Assembly (NCBI GenBank): GCA_020425885.1
Contig: JAGQRA010000579.1
Coordinates: 1 to 22,348, forward strand
Direction of reading: 5' to 3'
DNA from: Planctomycetota bacterium
Lineage (GTDB): Bacteria; Planctomycetota; UBA1135; UBA2386
DNA length: 22,348 nucleotides
Both the position numbers and the translations under genes were made by a program. Each line of letters opens with the position of its first letter. Position 1 is the first letter of the stretch. The notes below the pieces were generated by a model, which was not told the DNA's origin, did not search any database, and saw nothing but the letters and a program-made list of their open reading frames with translations. This document shows positions 14,652 to 22,140 of this stretch, in pieces.

Positions 14652-16082
14652 ATGACGCGAATCGCCCTCGAACTGCTCGCCGCGCTGCTGGCTTGCTCCT
14701 GCATCACACCTCAGGCGGGCACCAGACCGCCGAACATACTGTTCGTGTTCGCCGACGATCTCGGCTGGAAGGACGTCGGCTTCCAGGGCAGCGAGCTGTG
14801 CGAGACGCCGAACCTCGACCGCCTGCGTCGCGAGTCGGTGATGTTCTCGCAGGCCTACGCCGCCGCCGGCAACTGCGCGCCGAGCCGGGCCTGCCTGCTG
14901 TCCGGACAGTACACGCCGCGGCACGGGGTCTACGCCGTCGGCAGCACCGAGCGCGGCAACAGGCAGATGATGCGCACGGTTCCGATCCGCAATCGCCAGG
15001 ACCTGCCGCCGGAGAAGGTCACGCTGGCCGAAGCGCTACGCGACGCCGGCTATGCGACCGGCCTGTTCGGCAAATGGCATCTCGGCCACGCCGACGGCAC
15101 CCGGCCCACCGACCAGGGCTTCGACACCTACGTCGACCCGCGGCAGCCTGACCCCAACAAGAAGCGCGACGAGCCCGCCGACCCCAAGGGGATCTACTCG
15201 CTGACCACAGCCGCGATCGAGTTCATGCGCGAGCAGGGCGGATCTCGACGACCGTTCTTCGCCTTCGTCTCGCATCACGCGATCCACAGCACGCTCGAAG
15301 CGCGCCCCGCGAGTCTCGCGCGGGTTCGCGCACGCCATCCCGAACTCAGCCAACGCGACGCCACCTATGCCGCCTGCACCTACGACCTCGACTGTGGCGT
15401 CGGCCTGCTGCTGCGGTTCCTCGACGAGTCGGGCCTGGCCGACGACACGATCGTCGTGTTCACGTCGGACAACGGCGGCACCGGTCAGATCTCGCAGGAG
15501 CCGCTGCGCGGCGCCAAGGGTGGCTACTACGAGGCGGGCATCCGCGAGCCGATGCTGGTGCGCTGGCCCGGCACGACCAAGGCCGGCGCGACGGTCGACA
15601 CACCGGTCTGCCTCGTCGACATGTACCCCACGTTGCTCGCGATGGCCGGCGCCGAACGGCCGATCGACACGCCGCTGGACGGCGAGGATCTGACGCCGCT
15701 GCTGCGCGGCGACGGCGGCCTGTCGCGCGCGGCGATCTTCTGGCACTTCCCCGGCTACCTCAACAGCCCGGTGCCGCGCGGTCGCGACCCGGTGTTCCGC
15801 ACCCGACCGGTCAGCGTGATCAGGAAGGGCGACTTCAAGCTCCACCTCTATCACGAGGAGTGGAGCCTCGACGGCGGTCGCGAGGCGCTGGCGACGAACC
15901 GTGCGGTCGAGCTCTACGACCTTCGCCATGATGAGGGTGAACGACACGACCTCGCGGGCGAGGATCCGAAGCGGCGCGACGAGCTGCTCGACGACCTGCT
16001 GGCCTGGATCGCGGCGATCGACGCACCGGTCTGCAAGGAACCGAACCCACGCTTCGACGCGAACGTCACCGGCGGCAGGTGA
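14652..16082 (+). CDS. Exported sulfatase, formylglycine type
   Basis: 476 residues. It hydrolyses sulfate esters, in this group usually on polysaccharides. Residues 1-22 are an export signal; LLAC (Cys15) or CSC (Cys17) could be a lipoprotein site, although neither is a perfect lipobox. Catalytic features are D35-D36 (calcium), C75-A-P-S-R79 followed by ACLLSG (the Cys converted to formylglycine by a maturase), K141-W-H143-L, H208/H209, D273-N274-GG and K289 in RGAKGG. The C-terminal subdomain with VELYDLRHDEGERHDLA is complete. The longer frame from 14520 is rejected because it overlaps the divergent gene and lacks a signal. It is divergent from the DUF6797 operon. The specific sulfated substrate cannot be read from sequence. 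Confidence 0.92.
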   Translation: MTRIALELLAALLACSCITPQAGTRPPNILFVFADDLGWKDVGFQGSELCETPNLDRLRRESVMFSQAYAAAGNCAPSRACLLSGQYTPRHGVYAVGSTERGNRQMMRTVPIRNRQDLPPEKVTLAEALRDAGYATGLFGKWHLGHADGTRPTDQGFDTYVDPRQPDPNKKRDEPADPKGIYSLTTAAIEFMREQGGSRRPFFAFVSHHAIHSTLEARPASLARVRARHPELSQRDATYAACTYDLDCGVGLLLRFLDESGLADDTIVVFTSDNGGTGQISQEPLRGAKGGYYEAGIREPMLVRWPGTTKAGATVDTPVCLVDMYPTLLAMAGAERPIDTPLDGEDLTPLLRGDGGLSRAAIFWHFPGYLNSPVPRGRDPVFRTRPVSVIRKGDFKLHLYHEEWSLDGGREALATNRAVELYDLRHDEGERHDLAGEDPKRRDELLDDLLAWIAAIDAPVCKEPNPRFDANVTGGR

Positions 16083-16090
16083 CGCCCCTC

Positions 16091-16135
16091 GGCGCCGCGC
16101 GCCAAGGCGCCGCTCGGCAGGGCGCCGCAGTCACC
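16091..16135 (+). repeat. Three 15-bp units with GGCGCC palindromes, possible bidirectional terminator
   Basis: GGCGCC occurs at 16091, 16106 and 16121 at an exact 15-base period. The units start GGCGCCGC and then vary. They fill most of the 58 bases between the convergent sulfatase and DUF502 stop codons. Any two GGCGCC copies can pair, giving alternative six-bp stems, but there is no T-run. Confidence 0.5.
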
Positions 16136-16140
16136 GCGGC

Positions 16141-16737
16141 TCAACCCGTGCCCGTCTTCGACACGCCGGCGGTGATGCAGAATCGCAAGGCCTCTTCGAC
16201 CGACATGTCGATCTCGCGCACCTTCGCCTTCTCGACGATGACGGTGAAGCCGCCGAGCTGGTAGCTCATCGGCAGGTAGACCGCGACCCTACCGTCACCG
16301 ATGCCCGGCATGTCGTCGAAGCCATCGCGGGTCAGGAAGCCGATCTGATCGAAGCTGTCCTCGACCCGGACCAGCACGACCTTGCGGAACGGGCGTTCGT
16401 CGGGGCTGCCGAGCAGACGGACGACGTCGACGATCATGCCGTAGACCGACTTGACCACCGGGATCCGTTCGAGCAGCGCCGTCACCCGGCGATAGACCTG
16501 CTGCACGATGAACGAGTACATCAGCAGGCCTGCGGTCAGGACCAGCACGATCGACAAGGCGAGCCCCAACCCGGCCCAGTACCACTCCTGCACCCATTCG
16601 TCGTCGAAGATCAACAGCAGGAGCTGATGCAGCATCTGCTCGGTGCCGGCGACGGCCCACCAGATCAGCCCACCCGTGAGCGCCAGTGGCAGAATCGCGG
16701 CGAGGCCGCGGAAGAACAGCCTGGACAGGAAACCCAT
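16141..16737 (-). CDS. DUF502-family inner-membrane protein
   Basis: 198 residues. There are two predicted membrane helices, about residues 9-31 (LFFRGLAAILPLALTGGLIW) and 54-80 (ALSIVLVLTAGLLMYSF). Next come the family signatures RIPVVKSVYGMIVDVVRLL (91-109) and VAVYLPMSYQLGGFTVIVEKAK (151-172), then the closing REIDMSVEEALRFCITAGV (174-192). The function of DUF502 proteins is not established; the soluble C-terminal part is probably cytoplasmic. The family length fits this start. The frame extends further upstream to 16983, but that part is Arg/Pro-rich noise with no homology. No strong ribosome site is seen, only a distant GAGG. It is divergent from the TPR gene and convergent with the sulfatase. 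Confidence 0.85.
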   Translation of the reverse strand: MGFLSRLFFRGLAAILPLALTGGLIWWAVAGTEQMLHQLLLLIFDDEWVQEWYWAGLGLALSIVLVLTAGLLMYSFIVQQVYRRVTALLERIPVVKSVYGMIVDVVRLLGSPDERPFRKVVLVRVEDSFDQIGFLTRDGFDDMPGIGDGRVAVYLPMSYQLGGFTVIVEKAKVREIDMSVEEALRFCITAGVSKTGTG

Positions 16738-16848
16738 GCCGGCATGGTGCCTCGGGACCCCGCCGAATGCCGCACTTCGACCGGGTTTGCGCGGTGCGAC
16801 ACCGGATGTCTTGCTGACGGGACAAACGTCGTCCGCGACCCGGCATCG

Positions 16849-16869
16849 GGCCGGGCATCGGGCCCGGCC
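16849..16869. other. Perfect 8-bp GC inverted repeat in the 300-base divergent gap
   Basis: GGCCGGGC, loop ATCGG, GCCCGGCC. It lies about 112 bases before the DUF502 start and 170 before the TPR gene, in the 16738-17037 gap. That gap holds no gene I can support. It could be a 5'-leader stem, an operator or chance in GC-rich DNA. Confidence 0.4.
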
Positions 16870-16959
16870 TCTGCCTTCCGGGGAAGCGCCGCAGCGAAGC
16901 GGGGAGGCCCGCGACTGGCCAGGTCGGGCACTTCGGGCACCGGAAAGGCCTCGAGCGCC

Positions 16960-16969
16960 CCGTTGACAG
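16960..16969 (+). promoter_or_regulatory. TTGACA element upstream of the TPR gene
   Basis: CCGTTGACAG contains a perfect -35 hexamer, 69 bases before ATG 17038. No good -10 is seen at 16-18 bases. The same ten bases occur before the sigma-factor gene. Confidence 0.2.
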
Positions 16970-17037
16970 GGCGCGGTGCCCAATCTCGCCGCCGACGGTA
17001 TCCTTCTTGCGGACAGGATGGCCCCAAAGCCCTTTCG

Positions 17038-19071
17038 ATGCCAATGAACCTCCGCCGCCCCGCCCTGTTCCTCCTCCCGTTGCTGGTCGCGTTGGCATCC
17101 CCACTGGAGGCCCAGCGCCGCGGATCCTCGCAGCCGACGCCGTCGCGCCCCACACCGAGTGCTCCTGCCCCGAGGCCCCAGGCGCCGCGGGTCACGACGC
17201 CGCGCACTACTACACCGCGCACGACTCCTACTCCTCGCACCACGACGCCGCGCACCACGACGCCGCGGGTCACGACACCGCGGGTCACGACACCTCAGGT
17301 CACGACACCAAGGACCACTTCGCCGCGCCAGTCAACGCCGCGGACGGTCACGCCGCGGGCCACGACGCCGACTCCTCGCGCAACTTCGCCGCGCATCACC
17401 ACACCGCGCGTCACTACCCCCCAGACCCAGACGCCACGGACATCGACCCCCCGTACCTCGACGAGAAGGCCTTCCAGCGGCTACTCGACTCCGAGCCCGA
17501 CACCGACTACGAGCCCGTCGCCTTCCCCATCGTCGCCCCGCGTCGTCGATCGCTACTCACGACCTTCGCGCGGTTCCGGCAGTTCCTCCCCTTCGACCAG
17601 CAGCCAACCGGCACCGGCCGGAGGTTCGGTTCGCATCAGCAGCGGCTCCCTCCCTTCCTACGGGGCTCGCTCCACTGCACGGCCACGCCCCACGAACGTC
17701 ACCCCATCGGTCGTCACGCCATCAGTCGGCACGCCATCGGTCGGCACGCCAACCAGCAGCCGGCCTTCGGCTCGCGACATCTATGATCGATCGGGCCGCC
17801 GCGCCACGCCGACCGTTCGGGCACCCCTCGACCGCCGCTACACGCCAAGCCGCCCCTACTCCCCGCGTGACTCGGTCGCGACTCGCGGCAACCGCACCGT
17901 CACGACGACGCCCCGGACCGGTGGACGAAGCAGCATCTCGATCACCGACCGCTACGGCACCGGGCGCCCGCTGGCGACCCCGACGCCGCGACTGACGACC
18001 CCACGGTCCGCGCCGCGCGCGACGTCTTCGCGCCGCACCGCGGTGGGCACCACGGCAGTCGCCAGGCTCGGCGCATCGCGCCTCGGCACCAGCAGGAGTT
18101 CGAGCCGAACGACCTCGCGACTGCGGGCAGTCGCGGGCTCCTGGTGGGATCCGTGCTACAGCTCGAGCTGGTACTGCGACCATGACTACTGGAGCTCCAG
18201 CTGCTGGACGCTCGGCGTCGGTCACGGCTGCTACCGCAGCTGCTTCTCGTTGGCCTGGCCCCTGTATCTGAGCAGCGTGTTCAGCTGGTCGGGTTGTCAT
18301 CACACCTGCTGGTGGGACACCTGGTCCGATCCGTATTGGTCGTCGTCGCGCTACTGGTGGTATCCGTCCTCGACCTACTGCCCGACCTACCTCTACGTGC
18401 CGAGCAGCACAGTGATCATCGAGTCCGAGCCCGATGCGCCGCCTGCCGAGGGAGATGGCGCAGGTGAAGAAGCTCCGGACGAAAGCGGGGCGAGCAACGG
18501 CGAGGGCGAGGTCATCGTGGCGTCCAGCGGCGCACCTTCCGCCGGCAGCACCTCGGGCGACCTTGCCAACAAGTACCTCGACCTCGGCGATTTCTACTTC
18601 AAGGCCGGGCGCTTCAGCGATGCCGCCGATGCCTACGCCCGCGCACGGACCTACGCGCCTGACGATGCGGCGCTGCACTTCGTCCTGGCCGACGCCGCCT
18701 TCGCCATCGGCGACTACCACTTCGCCGCGTTCCTGATCGCCGAAGGCCTGCGCCTCGACCCGGGACTCGCCTCGGCGAAGGCCGACAAGCGGGATTTCTA
18801 CGGCGACGCGAAGTTGTTCGACGAACACATGGCCGCGCTCGACAGCTACCTCGAGGACAAGCCCTACGACGCGTCGGCGCACCTGATCCGTGGTTACAAC
18901 CTGTGCTTCTCCGAGCGATCGGCCGCGGCCATCGTCGCGTTCCAACGCGTGCTCGAGATCGCCCCGGATCATCGCGCGGCGCGCATGTTCCTCGAAGCCC
19001 TGCTGCCCGCGCCATCAGCCGAAGAGCCCGCATCCGATGATCCGGAAGACGGAGAGAAGAAGGACGGCTGA
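17038..19071 (+). CDS. Exported repetitive TTPR / Cys-Trp-rich / TPR protein
   Basis: 677 residues, four zones. Residues 1-25 are a signal peptide (LRRPALFLLPLLVALASPLEA). Residues 50-145 are tandem TTPR-type pentads, and the low-complexity Ser/Thr/Pro/Arg region continues to about 365, very basic and likely unfolded. Residues 368-457 are unusually rich in Trp, Tyr, Ser and Cys, with eight cysteines (373, 380, 389, 398, 402, 420, 424, 448), and may be disulfide-bonded. After an acidic linker (462-495), residues 508-655 hold about three to four TPR motifs (KYLDLGDFYFKAGRFSDAADAY; ALHFVLADAAFAIGDY; AHLIRGYNLCFSERSAAAIVAF). The likely role is an envelope protein that anchors to the wall or surface polymers and binds a partner through TPRs; this is inference. 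MPMN at 17038 or the second Met (17044) may be the start; there is no clear ribosome site. Confidence 0.8.
   Translation: MPMNLRRPALFLLPLLVALASPLEAQRRGSSQPTPSRPTPSAPAPRPQAPRVTTPRTTTPRTTPTPRTTTPRTTTPRVTTPRVTTPQVTTPRTTSPRQSTPRTVTPRATTPTPRATSPRITTPRVTTPQTQTPRTSTPRTSTRRPSSGYSTPSPTPTTSPSPSPSSPRVVDRYSRPSRGSGSSSPSTSSQPAPAGGSVRISSGSLPSYGARSTARPRPTNVTPSVVTPSVGTPSVGTPTSSRPSARDIYDRSGRRATPTVRAPLDRRYTPSRPYSPRDSVATRGNRTVTTTPRTGGRSSISITDRYGTGRPLATPTPRLTTPRSAPRATSSRRTAVGTTAVARLGASRLGTSRSSSRTTSRLRAVAGSWWDPCYSSSWYCDHDYWSSSCWTLGVGHGCYRSCFSLAWPLYLSSVFSWSGCHHTCWWDTWSDPYWSSSRYWWYPSSTYCPTYLYVPSSTVIIESEPDAPPAEGDGAGEEAPDESGASNGEGEVIVASSGAPSAGSTSGDLANKYLDLGDFYFKAGRFSDAADAYARARTYAPDDAALHFVLADAAFAIGDYHFAAFLIAEGLRLDPGLASAKADKRDFYGDAKLFDEHMAALDSYLEDKPYDASAHLIRGYNLCFSERSAAAIVAFQRVLEIAPDHRAARMFLEALLPAPSAEEPASDDPEDGEKKDG
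17188..17466 (+). repeat. Tandem 15-bp repeats encoding TTPR-type pentads
   Basis: Nucleotide units such as ACGACACCGCGGGTC follow one another exactly at 17242-17301 (four units), with more diverged units on both sides. They encode T-T-P-R-X. As 15 is a multiple of three, unit gain or loss keeps the frame. Confidence 0.85.
17701..17745 (+). repeat. Second 15-bp tandem repeat in the same gene (TPSVV/G)
   Basis: Three consecutive units of the form ACGCCATCGGTCGGC, plus a fragment of a fourth, encode T-P-S-V-V/G. This array is distinct from the TTPR array and also has an in-frame 15-base period. Confidence 0.8.
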
Positions 19072-19138
19072 GCGCGGCGACCGATAACGCGGACCATTCA
19101 TCGCGTCGGGCTCCTTGCCTCGCTACGCTCCGCGCGCA

Positions 19139-20317
19139 ATGGCCCGCCGCATCGATACCTATCTGGAGCAGCTCCTCCCCGAAGAGAAGTTCGCGTTCTA
19201 CGAATCGGTCCGCGACTTCGCCGACGCCGAAGTCGCGCCTCACCTGCTGCAATGGGAACGCGAACACCGCCACGTTCCCGATGAGTGCATCGCGAGCATG
19301 GGCCAGCTCGGGCTGTTCGGCCTGCCGATCCCGGAGAAGTACGGCGGCCAGGGCGGCAACCACACTGACCTCGTGCTGATGGGGCTCGCGCTCGGTTACC
19401 ACAGCCAGTCGGTCGCCATCACGCCCGGTGCAGCGGTGTCCCTCGGCGCCAAGCCCCTGCTGCTCTGCGGCACCGAAGAGCAGAAGCAGGAACACCTGCC
19501 GGCGCTCGCCCGCGGCGAGCGCATGTTCGTATTCGGGCTCTCCGAGCCGGGCCGTGGCAGTGACGCCGCCAACCCCGAGGTCACGGCCGTACGCAACGGC
19601 GACAGCTGGGTCATCAACGGCGAGAAGTGCTGGTCGACCAATGCCAAGTGGGCCAGCCACGTCGTGGTCCACGCCCTGACCGCCCCCGACGCGCCGAACG
19701 GCAAGCGATCGACCTGCTTCATCGTGCCGATGGACCAGCAGGGCGTTTTCTATCAGGAGATGCAGGGCAAGAAGGCCTGGGAGCAGTCGTCGACGGGCTC
19801 GATCATGTTCGACAAGGTCGAGGTGCCGCACTCGGCGATCCTCGGTAGCGAGAACGAGGGCTTCAAGGTGATGGTGACGACCCTCAACGGTGGCCGTCTG
19901 TTCATCGCCGCGCTGGCCGTGGCCTCGCTCGCCTTCGCGCTCGACAAGTGCCGCGGCTACGCCGAGGAACGCATTCAGTTCGACGACAAGCCGATCGGCC
20001 GTTTCCAACGCGTCCAGGACGTCCTCGTCGACTGCGACATCGCCACCGAACGCGGCATCACCTGGCTGATGCATTGCTGTGATCTCTACGAGGAGAACCG
20101 GCTCGGTCGCGAACAGGCCGCCAAGGTCAAGGTCGACTGCAGCCGCTCGGCCAGCGACCTGCTGGTGCGGGCCATGGAGGTCTGCGGCGGCGTGGCCTGC
20201 TTCGACGAGTTCGGCCTGATCCGCCATCACAACGACCTGTTCGTCACCCGGGTCGGCGAAGGCAGCAACTTCGTGCTCAAGGACCTGATCGTGCGGCCCC
20301 TGCGCAGCAGCAGGTGA
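19139..20317 (+). CDS. Acyl-CoA dehydrogenase
   Basis: 392 residues, the full length for this flavoenzyme family, which oxidises acyl-CoA to 2-enoyl-CoA and passes electrons to ETF. The N-terminal helical domain covers 1-128. The FAD/substrate strand GLSEPGRGSDAAN lies at 133-145, with INGEKCWSTNA (159-169) after it. The C-terminal helical domain holds DKCRGYAEERIQFDDKPIGRFQ, the usual YaxxRxxFgxpi-fQ signature, at 269-290. The likely catalytic base is E374 in RVGEGSNF, at the YEG position of MCAD-type enzymes. Chain-length or branched-chain preference cannot be told. ATG 19139 is preferred; a TTG at 19115 in frame has no support. It is monocistronic in this window; its stop lies inside a 25-bp tandem repeat. 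Confidence 0.9.
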   Translation: MARRIDTYLEQLLPEEKFAFYESVRDFADAEVAPHLLQWEREHRHVPDECIASMGQLGLFGLPIPEKYGGQGGNHTDLVLMGLALGYHSQSVAITPGAAVSLGAKPLLLCGTEEQKQEHLPALARGERMFVFGLSEPGRGSDAANPEVTAVRNGDSWVINGEKCWSTNAKWASHVVVHALTAPDAPNGKRSTCFIVPMDQQGVFYQEMQGKKAWEQSSTGSIMFDKVEVPHSAILGSENEGFKVMVTTLNGGRLFIAALAVASLAFALDKCRGYAEERIQFDDKPIGRFQRVQDVLVDCDIATERGITWLMHCCDLYEENRLGREQAAKVKVDCSRSASDLLVRAMEVCGGVACFDEFGLIRHHNDLFVTRVGEGSNFVLKDLIVRPLRSSR

Positions 20318-20368
20318 TGAAGAAGGGCGCAGCAGCAGGTGATGAAGAAGGGCGCAGCAGCAGGTGAT
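20302..20368 (+). repeat. 25-bp tandem repeat across the acyl-CoA dehydrogenase stop
   Basis: The unit GCGCAGCAGCAGGTGATGAA plus GAAGG occurs at 20302-20326 and 20327-20351 with no mismatch, and 17 bases of a third copy end at 20368. The gene's own last four codons and TGA (20315-20317) are in copy 1. The array fills most of the 73-base gap to the convergent macrodomain gene. Confidence 0.9.
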
Positions 20369-20390
20369 CGACGCCCCTCGCCGGCCGCGC

Positions 20391-20888
20391 CTACAGCAGC
20401 TGCTCGTAGATCGCCAGATCGGTCGCCGAGAAGCAGCAGAAGGTCACGTCTTCGATGCCGCGCGGCGCCGCTGCCCAGGCCCGCACCGTGGCCACCGCGA
20501 TCTGCGCCGCCGCCGCGGCCGGATACCCGAACACCCCCGTGCTGATACACGGAAACGCCACCGTGAGCGCGCCCGCCGCCGCCGCGACCTCGAGCGATCG
20601 CCGATAGCACGACGCCAGCTGCTCCGGCTCCCCCCGCGTACCATCGTGAAAGACCGGGCCGACGGTGTGCACGACATGGCGCGCCGGCAGGCGATGACCA
20701 CCGGTCAGCTTCGCATCGCCGACCTCGCAACCACCGAGCCGGCGACACTCCTCGAGCAGGGCCGGCCCGGCGCCGCGATGAATCGCGCCGTCGACGCCGC
20801 CGCCGCCGAGGAGGGTCGAGTTCGCGGCGTTGACGATCGCATCGACGGCCAGCGTCGTGATGTCGGCCTGCACGGCGTGCATTCGCAT
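20391..20888 (-). CDS. Macrodomain protein, probable O-acetyl-ADP-ribose deacetylase type
   Basis: 165 residues, a single macrodomain. Seen are the ADP-ribose site VDAIVNAANSTLLGGGGVDG (14-33), followed by AIHRGAG, then HVVHTVGP and the phosphate loop FPCISTGVFGYP. These are the hallmarks of the YmdB/MacroD branch, which removes acetyl from O-acetyl-ADP-ribose or ADP-ribose from acidic residues. Conserved Asn, the four-Gly run and the Asp after Val are all kept, so catalysis is likely. MRMH at 20888 gives the usual MacroD-like N-terminus; 20882 is a second in-frame ATG. Longer starts up to 20966 add only a Gly/Ser-rich stretch. No clear ribosome site is seen. It is divergent from the sigma-factor gene, with 136 bases between. 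Confidence 0.88.
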   Translation of the reverse strand: MRMHAVQADITTLAVDAIVNAANSTLLGGGGVDGAIHRGAGPALLEECRRLGGCEVGDAKLTGGHRLPARHVVHTVGPVFHDGTRGEPEQLASCYRRSLEVAAAAGALTVAFPCISTGVFGYPAAAAAQIAVATVRAWAAAPRGIEDVTFCCFSATDLAIYEQLL

Positions 20889-20982
20889 GGTCTGGACAAC
20901 GATGCCCGAGATCGCCGAGTTCGCCCAGCCCCATCCGAGTCCATCGGACTCACCGCCCACGCCCAACGCGCGACGGCACCCG

Positions 20983-21014
20983 CCGTTGACAGCCCGCTAC
21001 GGACGCGCTCCGAT
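20983..21014 (+). promoter_or_regulatory. Candidate promoter of the ECF sigma gene
   Basis: TTGACA at 20986-20991, a 17-base spacer, then TCCGAT at 21009-21014 (three of six -10 bases). A start about seven bases later would give a nearly leaderless mRNA for ATG 21025. The element CCGTTGACAG is shared with 16960-16969. Confidence 0.25.
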
Positions 21015-21024
21015 CCATCCGGTC

Positions 21025-21636
21025 ATGGCAACGCCGAGCGAGGAACTGATGCCGCTCGTGAATGCCGCGCGGCAAGGTGAACGCACCGCCCTCGATGCCG
21101 TCGTGCGCGCCGTCCTGCCCGACCTGCGCGCCTACGTCCGCCTGCACGTCGGCGACCGCCTGCGCCAGCTGGAGTCCTGTTCCGACATGGTGCAGACCGC
21201 CTGTCGCGGCCTCGTCGAGGACATCGGTGGCTTCCGCGGCGAGGACGCATCCTCGTTCCGACGCTGGCTGTTCACGCTCGCGCTGAACAAGATCCAGATG
21301 CATGGTCGGCACTGGGTCGCGCAACGCCGTGATGCCGGCCGGCTGCAACCGCTGCAGCCGGCCGCGGATTCCTTGGCGCCGGAGGTCGTGGCCGCCTACG
21401 GCACGATCTGCACCCCGAGCCGTCACGCCGTCGCCCGCGAGGAGATGGAGCGGATCGAGCGCGCCTTCGATCATCTGCCCGACGAACACCGCACCGTGCT
21501 GACCCTGGCCTGCATCCTCGGGCTGCCGCACCGTGAGATCGCAGCCGAGATGGGCAAGTCGGAGGTCGCCGTGCGCAAGCTGCTGTCGCGGGCCCGCGCC
21601 AGGTTGGCTCTGGTCCTGGCACAGGAGCAGGCGTGA
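21025..21636 (+). CDS. ECF-type RNA polymerase sigma factor
   Basis: 203 residues. Sigma region 2 spans about 24-95: core-binding and -10 recognition, with the SDMVQTACRGLVEDIGGFRG and SSFRRWLFTLALNKI blocks, in the planctomycete ECF style. Region 4 spans about 143-195: HLPDEHRTVLTLACILGLPHREIAAEMGKS is the -35-binding helix-turn-helix, followed by AVRKLLSRARARL. A 45-residue linker lies between. ATG 21025 begins the standard ECF N-terminus; in-frame starts up to 20830 overlap the macrodomain gene and lack homology. The stop overlaps the GTG of the deaminase gene. No anti-sigma factor or Ser/Thr kinase, frequent partners of planctomycete ECFs, is adjacent on either side within the window. Confidence 0.9.
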   Translation: MATPSEELMPLVNAARQGERTALDAVVRAVLPDLRAYVRLHVGDRLRQLESCSDMVQTACRGLVEDIGGFRGEDASSFRRWLFTLALNKIQMHGRHWVAQRRDAGRLQPLQPAADSLAPEVVAAYGTICTPSRHAVAREEMERIERAFDHLPDEHRTVLTLACILGLPHREIAAEMGKSEVAVRKLLSRARARLALVLAQEQA

Positions 21637-22115
21637 AGGCCAAGCACATCGCCATCCGCATCGAGCAGTGCCTCGCGCTCGCCAAGGCCTCGAACTGCAC
21701 GCGGCGCAAGTTCGGCGCCCTGCTCGTCGATCCGACGCGCAACGTGTTGTTGATGGACGGCTACAACGGCGGCCCCCGCGGCGGCGGCGCGCTCTGCGGC
21801 GGCGAGGTCTGCCTGCGCGATCAGCTGCAGATCACCTCGGGCGAGCGCATCGAACTCGGCTGCCACCACGCCGAGATGAACGTGATCTGCAATGCCGCGG
21901 CCAACGGTGTGCCGATGCGCGGCGCCTGGCTGTTCGTGACCGGCGAGCCCTGCATGATGTGCGCGAAGATGCTCCACCACGCCGGCATCGCCAAGGTGCT
22001 CGTCGTCGAGGGCGGCTACCTCGGCGCCAACGGCGTCGACTACCTGCGGCAGCACGGCGTCGAGGTGCAGGCCGTGGCCGGGCCGGCGGACCCACGCGGC
22101 CCCGCGTCGGGCTGA
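21633..22115 (+). CDS. dCMP/cytidine-type deaminase (ComEB-like)
   Basis: 160 residues, the normal size of a zinc dCMP deaminase, which makes dUMP for thymidylate synthesis. The zinc site is H79-A-E81 (E81 the proton shuttle) with P106-C107-M-M-C110. The family opening TRRKFGALLVDPTRNVLLMDGYNGGPRG (23-49) and GGEVCLRD (56-63) precede it. The start is GTG 21633, set by AGGAG at 21623-21627 and a GTGA overlap with the sigma-factor stop, so the two are translated together. The last about 15 residues (PADPRGPASG) are poorly conserved. A riboflavin or tRNA deaminase is less likely given the GYNGxPRG and CLRD motifs. Why it is coupled to a sigma factor is unclear. Confidence 0.9.
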   Translation: MKAKHIAIRIEQCLALAKASNCTRRKFGALLVDPTRNVLLMDGYNGGPRGGGALCGGEVCLRDQLQITSGERIELGCHHAEMNVICNAAANGVPMRGAWLFVTGEPCMMCAKMLHHAGIAKVLVVEGGYLGANGVDYLRQHGVEVQAVAGPADPRGPASG

Positions 22116-22140
22116 GTTCGCTCCAGCAGCCAGGACGCGG

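Noticed and set aside
11567..15151. 1194-codon plus-strand open frame
   Set aside because: It is antisense to the DUF6797 and cytochrome genes, which have signal peptides, heme motifs and recognisable domains. Long antisense frames are common in GC-rich DNA; this one is rich in Arg, Val, Asp and Ala without motifs.
15901..17037. N-terminal extension of the TPR-protein frame by 379 codons
   Set aside because: It crosses the sulfatase end and is antisense to DUF502. The signal peptide at 17038 marks the real start.
17188..17466. CRISPR-like array
   Set aside because: The repeats are contiguous 15-bp coding units with no unique spacers, in frame with a protein.
18614..20230. 538-codon minus-strand open frame
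   Set aside because: Antisense to the TPR region and the acyl-CoA dehydrogenase; no motifs.
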